Source: Phycisphaeraceae bacterium
Lineage (GTDB): Bacteria > Planctomycetota > Phycisphaerae > Phycisphaerales > Phycisphaeraceae
DNA length: 8,936 nt
Assembly: GCA_020851395.1 (NCBI GenBank)
Contig: JADZCW010000069.1
Span: 1 to 8,936, forward strand
Reading direction: 5' to 3'
The notes beneath the pieces are model-generated. The model was given only the letters and a program-made list of their open reading frames with translations. It was not told the DNA's origin and searched no databases. This document shows, in pieces, positions 1-6,065 of this stretch. The first letter of the stretch is position 1. Each line of letters opens with the position of its first letter. Position numbers and translations under genes: made by a program.

Positions 1-257
1 ATGAAACCGGCCGACTCGAGGGCGGCCTTGGCGGCTGGGAAGTCCTCGCGGCGGATCAACACGTCGACATCCTGCGTGTTGCGGACGGCGGCCTCGTCGA
101 TGCGCGAGACCCACAGAGCCACGGCGTTGCCGCCGGCGATGGCGTAGGGCACGCCCGCGGCTCGCAGCGCGGCCGAGGCACGGAGCAGACGCTGGCGAAC
201 CTTCTCCACGGCGAGAACGGCCCTTTCGATCGAGAATGGTCCGGGCGGGCGTGACAT
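1..257 (-). CDS. Nucleotidyltransferase-like protein (5' part only, runs off the window)
   Basis: Only the first 85 residues are inside the window; the 3' part lies beyond base 1. After a basic helical start (residues 10-34) comes GVPYAIAGGNAVALWV (35-50) and then RNTQDVDVLIRR (59-70). A GG pair followed by a D-x-D pair (G42-G43, D63 and D65) on a short strand is the signature of the polymerase-beta-type nucleotidyltransferase fold, where the aspartates bind metal and nucleotide. Families with this start include AbiEii/MNT-type toxin or antitoxin enzymes and many uncharacterised bacterial nucleotidyltransferases; I cannot choose between them without the C-terminal half. The ATG at 257 is preceded by an in-frame TGA three codons upstream and by AGGATG about 8 bases upstream, so the start is well supported. 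It lies 44 bp after the lipoprotein gene on the same strand. It is not in the supplied list of complete frames because it has no stop here. Confidence 0.8.
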   Translation of the reverse strand, partial: MSRPPGPFSIERAVLAVEKVRQRLLRASAALRAAGVPYAIAGGNAVALWVSRIDEAAVRNTQDVDVLIRREDFPAAKAALESAGF

Positions 258-301
258 GCCGGCTCATCCTATGCCTACCGGAGTTGCAGAGCGAGCCAGT
301 C

Positions 302-1891
302 TCAGCCGCCGGCGGGCGTTTGGTCGGATTCCGGGGCGGGTGGCTCAGCATCGGCCGGAGCCTGCCCGGGAGTATCCGGGGCCGGTGCGGGCTCGGCGGT
401 TTCCGGCGTGGCCGGGGCTTCCTCCGCCGGGGTTTCTTCCGCGGCGGGGGTTTCGGCTTCCGGAGCCGGTGCGGTCGGCGGGGCGGCGAGGTCCTTGAGC
501 GTCTGTGACGGCTCGGCCAGAGCGGCCTTGGCGATGCGGCCAGCGCACTCGGCGATCAGGGCGTGCTGGCTCATGGCCATCTTGCCGGTCTGCGATGTGG
601 GATCCTGGGCGAGTTCCTTGGCCAGGGTGACGGCGTCGGTCAGGTCCGTCTCGGCCTTGGTGATCAGTTCTTTCTGCCGGCTGGCGAAGCGGTCGGCGGT
701 CTCGACGAGGAACTGGCCCTGGTCGGCGGCGAGGGTCTTGGCGTTCTGGGCGATCAGGCCCAGCATCCGGCCGAAGTTGCCCACGATCATGACGTGCTGG
801 GCCGTGGCGCGGGCCTGGGCCAGACGGGCGGAGAGCAGGGCGAGTTCGGCCTGCTCACGGCCGGCGCCGTTGACGCCGCCGCGCGTCGCGGCCGTGGCCA
901 GGGTGACGGCCCGCTCAGCCTGTTCGTCGGCCTTGTTCAGGAGCGAGGCGACGTTGGCGTCAAAGTCGGCGGTCACCTGACGGAATTGGTCCGCGAGCTC
1001 CTTGAGGGCGGCGCTCTGCTGGGTCAGGGCCTGGTCCTTCTTGGCCACGGACTGCTGGTCGCGCTGGGTCGAGCTTGTCCGCTCGGCGTCGACGGCGTCG
1101 GCGAGCTTGGTGAGGCTGGCCACCTGGTTCTTGAGGATGTTCAGCTCGGACTCGAGCACGGCCCGCTGGGCGTCGAGGCGTTCGATCTGGTTGGCGGCGG
1201 CGTCGGCGGCGCGCTGGGCGTCGATGGCCTTGGCCTCGGTGTCGAAGTGCTGCTGGGTCGAGTCGACGAAGGCCTCCTGGCTGAGCTTCTGGGCCTCGGC
1301 GGCGTGGGTGTCGCGCTCGGAGGCGAGTTTCTGGACCTGCTGGAGGTTCTGGTCGACCTTGGCCTGGAACTCTGCGGCCTTGGCCTTGATGCCCTCGAGC
1401 TCATCGCGGACCTGCCGGCTGATGGTCAGCAGGCTCGACTGCAGGGCGGACTCATCCTTGCTGAACTGCCCGGCCTGGGTGTGGGCCTGGAGCAGGGCGT
1501 CGAGATAGGTCGCCAGCGAGCCGGTCCGCGTCGAGAGGCCCGCCCAGGCGAGATCAGCCTGGGTGCTGGTGCGGCCGGCCGTCACGGCGTAGAGGTCCGC
1601 CAGCAGGCCGTTGACGGTCGACCGCTGGACGGGGCTGCCCTGGTTGGCCACGGGTTCGAGGATGCCGATGGCCTTGAGATACTGCTCGCCCTGGTAGGCG
1701 GCGAGGGTCTGGGTGTCGGCGCCGTCCGGGCCGGGCCAGACGAAACCCTCCAGGCCGCGGTCGAGCACGGCGGTGGCCTGGACGACGGCTTCGTGGACAC
1801 GGGTCTGCTCCGCGGCGTCGGATCGGCCGCAGCCGGCCGACAGGGCGGTCCAGACAACCGACGCGATCAACACAACGATCAGCCTGCGCAT
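302..1891 (-). CDS. Alanine-rich coiled-coil lipoprotein with Pro/Ala/Glu tail
   Basis: This is a 529-residue envelope protein of unknown function. It opens with a lipoprotein signal peptide: MRR, a hydrophobic stretch, then the lipobox LSAGC with the acylated cysteine at residue 21. Residues 25-140 are alanine-rich and look helical. Residues 145-330 form a long coiled coil with heptad-like spacing of Leu, Val and Ala among Gln, Glu, Lys and Asp. A second helical block runs to about 468. The last 61 residues (469-529) are almost only Pro, Ala, Glu and Thr and are likely disordered. The frame extends to an ATG at 1948, but the ATG at 1891 is preferred: it has GAGGAA 7 bases upstream, begins directly with the signal peptide, and the 1948 codon overlaps a possible -10 element. 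A lipid-anchored rod with a flexible end suggests a spacer or scaffold role; this is inference. No known family was recognised. Confidence 0.82.
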   Translation of the reverse strand: MRRLIVVLIASVVWTALSAGCGRSDAAEQTRVHEAVVQATAVLDRGLEGFVWPGPDGADTQTLAAYQGEQYLKAIGILEPVANQGSPVQRSTVNGLLADLYAVTAGRTSTQADLAWAGLSTRTGSLATYLDALLQAHTQAGQFSKDESALQSSLLTISRQVRDELEGIKAKAAEFQAKVDQNLQQVQKLASERDTHAAEAQKLSQEAFVDSTQQHFDTEAKAIDAQRAADAAANQIERLDAQRAVLESELNILKNQVASLTKLADAVDAERTSSTQRDQQSVAKKDQALTQQSAALKELADQFRQVTADFDANVASLLNKADEQAERAVTLATAATRGGVNGAGREQAELALLSARLAQARATAQHVMIVGNFGRMLGLIAQNAKTLAADQGQFLVETADRFASRQKELITKAETDLTDAVTLAKELAQDPTSQTGKMAMSQHALIAECAGRIAKAALAEPSQTLKDLAAPPTAPAPEAETPAAEETPAEEAPATPETAEPAPAPDTPGQAPADAEPPAPESDQTPAGG

Positions 1892-1943
1892 CGTGCGGTT
1901 CCTCATCTTCACGGGCATGGAAAACGGGCCAGTGGGTCGGGTT

Positions 1944-1972
1944 AACATAGCTCAAGCCGCCGTCGCTGGAAA
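1944..1972 (-). promoter_or_regulatory. Possible sigma70-type promoter of the lipoprotein gene
   Basis: On the minus strand TTTCCA (1967-1972; 4 of 6 matches to TTGACA) and TATGTT (1944-1949; 4 of 6 matches to TATAAT) are separated by 17 bases. Transcription would begin near 1937 and leave a leader of about 45 bases before the ATG at 1891. The pairing is read by eye and has not been tested statistically. Confidence 0.35.
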
Positions 1973-2001
1973 GCGGGCGGGCGGGTGTCGGGATTCGGTT
2001 C

Positions 2002-2024
2002 GATCCGCCCCCGGAGGGGGGATC
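2002..2024. repeat. GC-rich inverted repeat after the CxxxxCH gene
   Basis: GATCC-G-CCCCC, loop GGA, then GGGGGGATC forms a stem of about ten base pairs with one bulged base. It lies 46 bases past the stop of the CxxxxCH gene and upstream of the possible lipoprotein promoter. No T-run follows on either strand, so it is not a classical intrinsic terminator. It could still stabilise an mRNA end or slow polymerase. Confidence 0.4.
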
Positions 2025-2069
2025 ACGCGGTCGTCGGGCCGGTCGGCCGGCGGCGGAAGAGGCGGGGCG

Positions 2070-3326
2070 TCACGGGCCGGCGGGCTCGGTCGTGGCGGGC
2101 TGGGTCTGCGGCTCGGACAGGCCGGCGGCGGCGAGGGGGATTCGGTAGTCGGGGGTCGGATGCACCAGCCCGCTGCGCAGCCAGGTCAGCATCATCTGGA
2201 AGAGTGGATCGTGCGTGGTGGCGAACAGCGGCCGCCAGCCCTTGACGTCCGGGTGCGGGAACAGCGCGCTGGCCCGCGGCAGGCCGAACTGCAGCAGGAC
2301 CGAGCGTTCGGGTTTGGCCCGGTCGAGCATCTCCCAGTTGTCGGTGTGCAGCGACTGGAGGCGGAAGAAGTTGGTGTAGACGGTATCGACCCGGTTGGGA
2401 TAGACGCGCAGGATGTGCAGGCCGCCGACGGGCTCGGTCCCGCCGTGGCAGTTGTTCGATCCGCAGTAGTTCAGGACGTACCGCTGGTGCACGTCGGTGC
2501 GGAAGGTCCGCAGCGGCGGGGGATCGTCGACGATTTCGACGCGATCGTAATACTCGCGGGCCTGGAGGCGGAAGATCAGGTCCAGCTGCATCCAGCCGGG
2601 GCTGGCGAGGAACCTGGCCTGGTTCTGCCGTCCCTTGGGGACGATGTCCTGGTCCGCGTAGCGGACCAGGAGGTCGTCGAGCACGTCGCGAGGCACGCGG
2701 ACGCGGGGGTGTTGCGTGAGGTCGACCTCGTAGATGCGGATGCGATTGACCTGCGTCGGGGTCAGCCGCTGGTCGGCGGGCTCGCTCTGCTCGGAGGCCT
2801 GGGCCTCGAGCGCGGCCCGCTCCTGCTGGGCGGCCTCTTCGGCCTGGCGCAGGAGCTTGAGGCGTTTCTCCAGGGCGGTGCCGAGGATGTCGATCCGGCG
2901 GAGCAGGTCCGCGTCGGGCTCGGGCTCGCTGGTCGTCCGCTCCTTGAGCGCGTCGAGCTCGTGCTCGGCCTGGTCGTAGAGCTTGTTGTCGAACAGCCAC
3001 AGGGCCAGGCGGTAGCGCCCGGCCAGGTCGTCGTCGGTCAGTTCGCTGCGGCGCTGGTGGTACTGCTCCTCGAGCGAGGCGATGAAGGTGATCTGGCTGA
3101 TGTCCGCGCGGGCGATGGAGGTGTCCAGGCCGGCGATGCGGAGGGTGACCTGCTGGTCGTCCTGGGCGATGACCTCGCCCTCGAGGACCCGGCCGTCGTG
3201 GGTCGTGATCGTCGCCTGGCGGGCGATCGCGTCGATGCTCAGCCACGCGGCCAGCAGCGCCGTCAGCATCGACAGGGCCATGGCCGGCCGCCGACGCCCC
3301 GGGCTTGTTGCGCTCCTGGCATCCAT
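2070..3326 (-). CDS. Secreted protein with Sm/SH3-like N-terminus and a CxxxxCH motif
   Basis: This 418-residue protein has a basic n-region (RRR at 11-13), a hydrophobic core at 15-31 and an AIA-like cleavage site near residue 35, so it is probably exported. Residues 37-81 (THDGRVLEGEVIAQ...) read as a small Sm/SH3-like beta barrel. Residues 98-130 resemble one tetratricopeptide-like hairpin, and 150-180 is a short coiled coil. From LTPTQVNRIRIYE (188-200) a compact domain runs to about 405 and contains YCGSNNCHGG: C288, C293 and H294. These are the only cysteines in the protein. The motif is a CX4CH variant of the c-type heme site, or alternatively a disulfide or metal pair. The start at 3326 has GGGAG 5 bases upstream. 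The gene lies 95 bp after the receiver gene on the same strand. The C-terminal domain looks like one I associate with planctomycetes, but the function is unknown. Confidence 0.8.
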   Translation of the reverse strand: MDARSATSPGRRRPAMALSMLTALLAAWLSIDAIARQATITTHDGRVLEGEVIAQDDQQVTLRIAGLDTSIARADISQITFIASLEEQYHQRRSELTDDDLAGRYRLALWLFDNKLYDQAEHELDALKERTTSEPEPDADLLRRIDILGTALEKRLKLLRQAEEAAQQERAALEAQASEQSEPADQRLTPTQVNRIRIYEVDLTQHPRVRVPRDVLDDLLVRYADQDIVPKGRQNQARFLASPGWMQLDLIFRLQAREYYDRVEIVDDPPPLRTFRTDVHQRYVLNYCGSNNCHGGTEPVGGLHILRVYPNRVDTVYTNFFRLQSLHTDNWEMLDRAKPERSVLLQFGLPRASALFPHPDVKGWRPLFATTHDPLFQMMLTWLRSGLVHPTPDYRIPLAAAGLSEPQTQPATTEPAGP

Positions 3327-3421
3327 CCGTGCTCCCGTGACGGTGCGTCCTGTCCGGGGCGGGTCGAGCGGGCGGGAATCGGCCGCTGCGACGTTCGGGC
3401 GCCCGGCGTGGTGGTTGAGGG

Positions 3422-3832
3422 TCAGGCCTTGGACCGCGGCGCGGGGTTGAGCAGGTCGCGGGCCATGGTGATCAGCCGCTCGAGCCGGACGGGCTTGAGC
3501 AGGTAACCGTCGACGCCCAGGGCCTCGGCGAACTGCTGGTGCCGCCGGCCCTCGTTGGCCGTGACCATGATCACGCGGGGAGGCTGGGTCATCTGTCGGA
3601 TCTTCTCGAGCACCAGGAACCCGCTGCGCTTGGGCAGCATCACGTCGAGCACGACCAGCTCCGGCGGGTCCTCCACGCAGATGCGCACGGCCGTGTTACC
3701 GTCCATGCAGGTCTGGGTCAGCGCGCCCTCGGACTGCAGGGCTTGATCGATCGCCGCCAGCACCTCCGGGTCGTCATCGACGACCAGGATCTTGCGATCC
3801 TTCAGACGCAATTCAGTTTCAGGCTCACCCAT
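3422..3832 (-). CDS. Stand-alone response regulator receiver domain
   Basis: This 136-residue CheY/Spo0F-type protein consists of one receiver domain and almost nothing else. All the key residues are visible: KILVVDDDP gives the metal-binding acidic pair (D19, D20); LVVLDVMLP places the phosphoacceptor at D63; VIMVTAN gives the switch threonine T91; and YLLKPV gives the conserved lysine K113. It should accept a phosphoryl group from a histidine kinase and act through protein contacts, because there is no DNA-binding or enzymatic output domain. The ATG at 3832 was chosen over a TTG at 3856; AAGGAG lies 11 bases upstream of it, a little far but usable. A possible promoter sits directly upstream. 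No kinase or phosphotransfer protein is in the window, so its partner is encoded elsewhere. It is flanked by envelope-protein genes on the same strand. Confidence 0.93.
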   Translation of the reverse strand: MGEPETELRLKDRKILVVDDDPEVLAAIDQALQSEGALTQTCMDGNTAVRICVEDPPELVVLDVMLPKRSGFLVLEKIRQMTQPPRVIMVTANEGRRHQQFAEALGVDGYLLKPVRLERLITMARDLLNPAPRSKA

Positions 3833-3870
3833 GGACGCCCACGCTCCTTGCTGCAATCCTCGGCCGTTGA

Positions 3871-3899
3871 ATCTTCGCTCTGTGCCCCACGAAGGTCAA
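3871..3899 (-). promoter_or_regulatory. Possible sigma70-type promoter of the receiver gene
   Basis: TTGACC (3894-3899; 5 of 6 matches) and GAAGAT (3871-3876; 3 of 6 matches) are separated by 17 bases on the minus strand. They lie in the 130-bp gap after the BRCT-like gene, just past a T-rich stretch (TGTGTTTTTTC). The -10 element ends 38 bases before the ATG at 3832, a normal distance. The -35 match is good and the -10 match is weak. Confidence 0.4.
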
Positions 3900-3962
3900 G
3901 AAAAAACACACAATATCCCGCGGCGCAACGCCCTGAATCACCGCCGCCGGCGGGGGGATGGC

Positions 3963-5318
3963 TCACCGCTCGAAGTAGCCCACGAGCGTCAGGAACCGGT
4001 TCTGGTTCAGCACAGGGATCGACAGGCTCCTGGCCCGGTCGACGAGCTCGACGTAGCGGTCGTAGACCTGACGCTTGCGCGTCTCCTCGGCGATGAGCAC
4101 CGGGTCGATGATGTCCGCCAGCGGGATCGGCGCCGGCGGCTGCTTGCCCAGGACCAGGAAGTCGGTGTCGTACGTCAGCTCGGTCTGGATGTTCCCGCCC
4201 CACTGGGTGATCATCCGCTCGATGCGCTGGCGGTCCTCGTCGGAGGGCTCGCCGGTGTTGTTGATGTTGAACTGGCCGTAGACGTAGAAGTTGAACTTGG
4301 CCTGCGGGCTGTAGACGAGATTGGCGATGATATCGCCCTCGCGCAGGGCCTTGTTCGGCGAGGTGCGGACGACCAGGCACTGCGAGGAGTCCTCGAGGAT
4401 GTTGACGACCTGGAGGGTGGCCTTGCCGCGGAGCTGGCCGGCGTCGTCGACGGTGGCGATGTTCTCGAAGACCTCGAAGGTCATGCCGATGACCACGTGC
4501 TGGCGCCGGCCGATGTCGATGTAGACCCACTTGCCTCGAGGGTCGATCGTCACGATATTGCCGTCGGGCAGGAGGGAGGGATCGATGGCCTGGCCCTCGC
4601 TCGAGCGCGCGGGCGTGAGGTCCTGCACCCGCTGGCGCAGGGCGGCGTTCTCGGCCGCGAGCTGGTCGTTGCGCTGGCGGAGCTCGAGGTTCGAGGCCTG
4701 GCTCTGCCGCTGGACCTGGTCGATCATCGTCGCGAGGTTGACCTGCTGGTCGCCGACCTGCTTGCGGAACTGGTCGAAGGAGGCGACCTGCTGCTGGTAG
4801 TTGCCCTCGATCGTTTGGGCGCCCTTCTCGAAGGTTGCCGCGGCCTGCTGCTTGGCGGCCTGGTATTGCTCGACGCTCTGGGCCAGGAGGGTGATCTGGT
4901 TCTGCAGCGACTTGGCCTGGGCCTCGGCGGCCTGTGTGCGCTCTTGGGCTGTGGCCAGCAGCGGCAGCAGGGCCTGATTCTCCTGCACGCCGGCCTTCTC
5001 CAGGGCGGCGAGGGTCACGTCGTAGCTGGCGTCGGGCTGGCCGGTGATCTTGCCCATGGCCCAGGACTGCTGATCGAGCAGCTTGCCCACAACCGTGCCG
5101 CCACGATCGGACTGCAGCGCGGCGACGATGGGGTTGTCCAGGTCGTCGCGGGATGCGAGCTGCGCGAGGTTGCGCTGGGCCTCGGCCAGGCGGGTCTTGG
5201 CGCCGCTGGCCTGGACGACGAAGACGATCGACAGAACCAGGGTGATGACGAACAACGCCCCAAAGAGCACCAGAGCCACCATGATGCCGGGCGTGCCGGC
5301 TCGTGAACGCAGGGCCAT
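3963..5318 (-). CDS. Membrane-anchored coiled-coil protein with a BRCT-like C-terminal domain
   Basis: This 451-residue protein has one membrane span (about 12-36) after a positive N-terminus, which predicts that the rest lies outside the cytoplasm. Residues 40-245 are Gln/Ala-rich coiled coil. Residues 258-335 look beta-rich, with WVYIDIGRRQ, VIGMTFEVF and EGDIIANLVY in order, resembling small barrel domains seen in FlgT-like envelope proteins (weak analogy). Residues 341-448 follow the BRCT pattern: FNFYVYGQF (strand 1), a helix ending in WGGNI (373-377), LTYDTDFLVLGKQP (381-393), and ARSLSIPVLNQNRFLTL (429-445). The last two match the TDYLVxG and helix-plus-IPVLxExxFLxLL elements of NAD-dependent DNA ligase BRCT domains, with an insertion of about 35 residues between them. 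BRCT domains bind phosphopeptides or DNA ends in the cytoplasm; a role here is unknown. AAAGGAG lies 9 bases before the ATG. A longer 507-codon frame on the same strand is only a compositional shadow. Confidence 0.82.
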   Translation of the reverse strand: MALRSRAGTPGIMVALVLFGALFVITLVLSIVFVVQASGAKTRLAEAQRNLAQLASRDDLDNPIVAALQSDRGGTVVGKLLDQQSWAMGKITGQPDASYDVTLAALEKAGVQENQALLPLLATAQERTQAAEAQAKSLQNQITLLAQSVEQYQAAKQQAAATFEKGAQTIEGNYQQQVASFDQFRKQVGDQQVNLATMIDQVQRQSQASNLELRQRNDQLAAENAALRQRVQDLTPARSSEGQAIDPSLLPDGNIVTIDPRGKWVYIDIGRRQHVVIGMTFEVFENIATVDDAGQLRGKATLQVVNILEDSSQCLVVRTSPNKALREGDIIANLVYSPQAKFNFYVYGQFNINNTGEPSDEDRQRIERMITQWGGNIQTELTYDTDFLVLGKQPPAPIPLADIIDPVLIAEETRKRQVYDRYVELVDRARSLSIPVLNQNRFLTLVGYFER

Positions 5319-5434
5319 GCGTCAAAACTCCTTTGAGGATGAGGGGTTACCCTTTGGTCGCAGGGGCGGTCGTCCCAGACCTCAGGGCCCAGCCGCCAGG
5401 GCGGGGTTCCACGCGGCACTCATCCGTGGATAGA

Positions 5435-5463
5435 AGTGTCGCTAGAAGTCGGCCGGTCGTCAA
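5435..5463 (-). promoter_or_regulatory. Possible promoter of the BRCT-like gene
   Basis: TTGACG (5458-5463; 5 of 6 matches) and GACACT (5435-5440; 3 of 6 matches) are 17 bases apart on the minus strand, about 117 bases before the ATG at 5318. The leader would be long and GC-rich. The -10 element is poor, so the call rests mostly on the -35 element and the spacing. Confidence 0.3.
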
Positions 5464-5487
5464 GCAAATCTATCTGCCGGCTCGGGT

Positions 5488-5513
5488 TTCCGCCAAGTAG
5501 GGGGGTGGCGGAA
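5488..5513. repeat. Inverted repeat downstream of the RidA-family gene
   Basis: TTCCGCC (5488-5494) and GGCGGAA (5507-5513) form a perfect 7-bp stem around a 12-base loop containing six G on the plus strand. It lies 47 bases past the RidA-family stop, where the transcript from dsbD should end, but no T-run follows. It could be a weak terminator, a protein-binding site or chance in GC-rich DNA. Confidence 0.3.
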
Positions 5514-5547
5514 GGGGTCTCGGGGGGCTCACGGCTGGTTGGGGGGG
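5500..5547 (+). other. Four G-runs with G-quadruplex potential
   Basis: The plus strand carries G-runs of 6, 4, 6 and 7 bases (5500-5505, 5514-5517, 5522-5527, 5541-5547) with loops of 8, 4 and 13 bases. The tract lies just past the stop of the RidA-family gene, in the gap before the next gene. The plus strand is the template for minus-strand transcripts, so a folded structure could hinder polymerase; the RNA itself would be C-rich. Confidence 0.45.
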
Positions 5548-5560
5548 ACGGCTCGTGGGC

Positions 5561-6022
5561 CTAATGCACCTGGGCGGTCAGTTCGAGCTCAACCGGGGCG
5601 CCCAGCGGAAGGGCGTTGGTCCCGACAGCGGCGCGGGCGTGTCTGCCGGCGTCGCCGAAGAGCGCGACCATCAGTTCGCTGGCGCCGTTGGCGACCTTCG
5701 GCTGCTCGGCGAAATCGTTGTCGCAGGCGACGAACACGCCCAGTCGGACGATCCGGACTACGCGGTTCCAGTCGCCGTCGACCTCCGCCCCGAGCACGGC
5801 CAGGGCGTTGAGGGCACATTGTCTGGCCGCCTGCACCGCCTGCTCGACGCTCACCTGGCTTGGAACGCGGCCCGTGCACAGGAGCTTGCCCGAGGCGAAC
5901 GGCAACTGGCCGCTGAGCACCACCAGATCGCCCACGCGCACGGACGGCACGTAGGCCGCCACGGGCTTGGGCGCGTCCGGCAGGGAGAGGTTCATCGACG
6001 CGAGTTTGGCTTGGATGTCCAT
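5561..6022 (-). CDS. RidA/YjgF/UK114-family protein (endoribonuclease-like subgroup)
   Basis: This 153-residue protein covers the whole family domain. It shows IQAKLASMNLSLPDAPKP near the start, YVPSVRVGDLVVLSGQLP (24-41), and GRHARAAVG (126-134) followed by LPLGAPVELE (138-147). These are the hallmarks of the YjgF_endoribonc subgroup. R130 and E145/E147 align by motif with the substrate-binding arginine and glutamate of classical RidA, which hydrolyses reactive enamine/imine intermediates made by PLP enzymes and so protects the cytoplasm. Whether this subgroup is a deaminase is less certain. The open frame extends upstream, but the ATG at 6022 fits the family N-terminus and the upstream part is arginine-rich nonsense overlapping dsbD. 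The Shine-Dalgarno sequence is weak. It starts 43 bp after the dsbD stop with no terminator between, so co-transcription is likely, although no functional link to DsbD is known to me. Confidence 0.92.
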   Translation of the reverse strand: MDIQAKLASMNLSLPDAPKPVAAYVPSVRVGDLVVLSGQLPFASGKLLCTGRVPSQVSVEQAVQAARQCALNALAVLGAEVDGDWNRVVRIVRLGVFVACDNDFAEQPKVANGASELMVALFGDAGRHARAAVGTNALPLGAPVELELTAQVH

Positions 6023-6065
6023 GTGGGCATCGTAATCCCGAGCAGCGAAAGGTTCACGCCTCGGT

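Noticed and set aside
563..1945. A 460-codon plus-strand frame opposite the lipoprotein gene
   Set aside because: Its Gly/Leu/Val-rich repeats mirror the Ala/Gln/Glu codons of the coiled coil on the other strand, a common effect in GC-rich DNA.
2023..3246. A 407-codon minus-strand frame overlapping the CxxxxCH gene
   Set aside because: It is Arg/Pro-rich throughout and has no motif; the 418-codon frame has a signal peptide and a ribosome binding site.
1713..3506. A 597-codon plus-strand frame spanning two minus-strand genes
   Set aside because: It crosses an intergenic region and two genes with real features, and its composition is that of a GC-rich antisense shadow.
3901..3960. Intrinsic terminator after the BRCT-like gene
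   Set aside because: A small GGCG-TTG-CGCC stem and a T-run exist, but about 17 bases separate them, and the T-run lies next to the possible receiver promoter.
3802..5325. A 507-codon minus-strand frame longer than the 451-codon gene it overlaps
   Set aside because: It is Arg/Pro/Ala/Gly-rich without a membrane span or recognisable motif. The 451-codon frame has a good ribosome binding site, a membrane segment and ordered domains.
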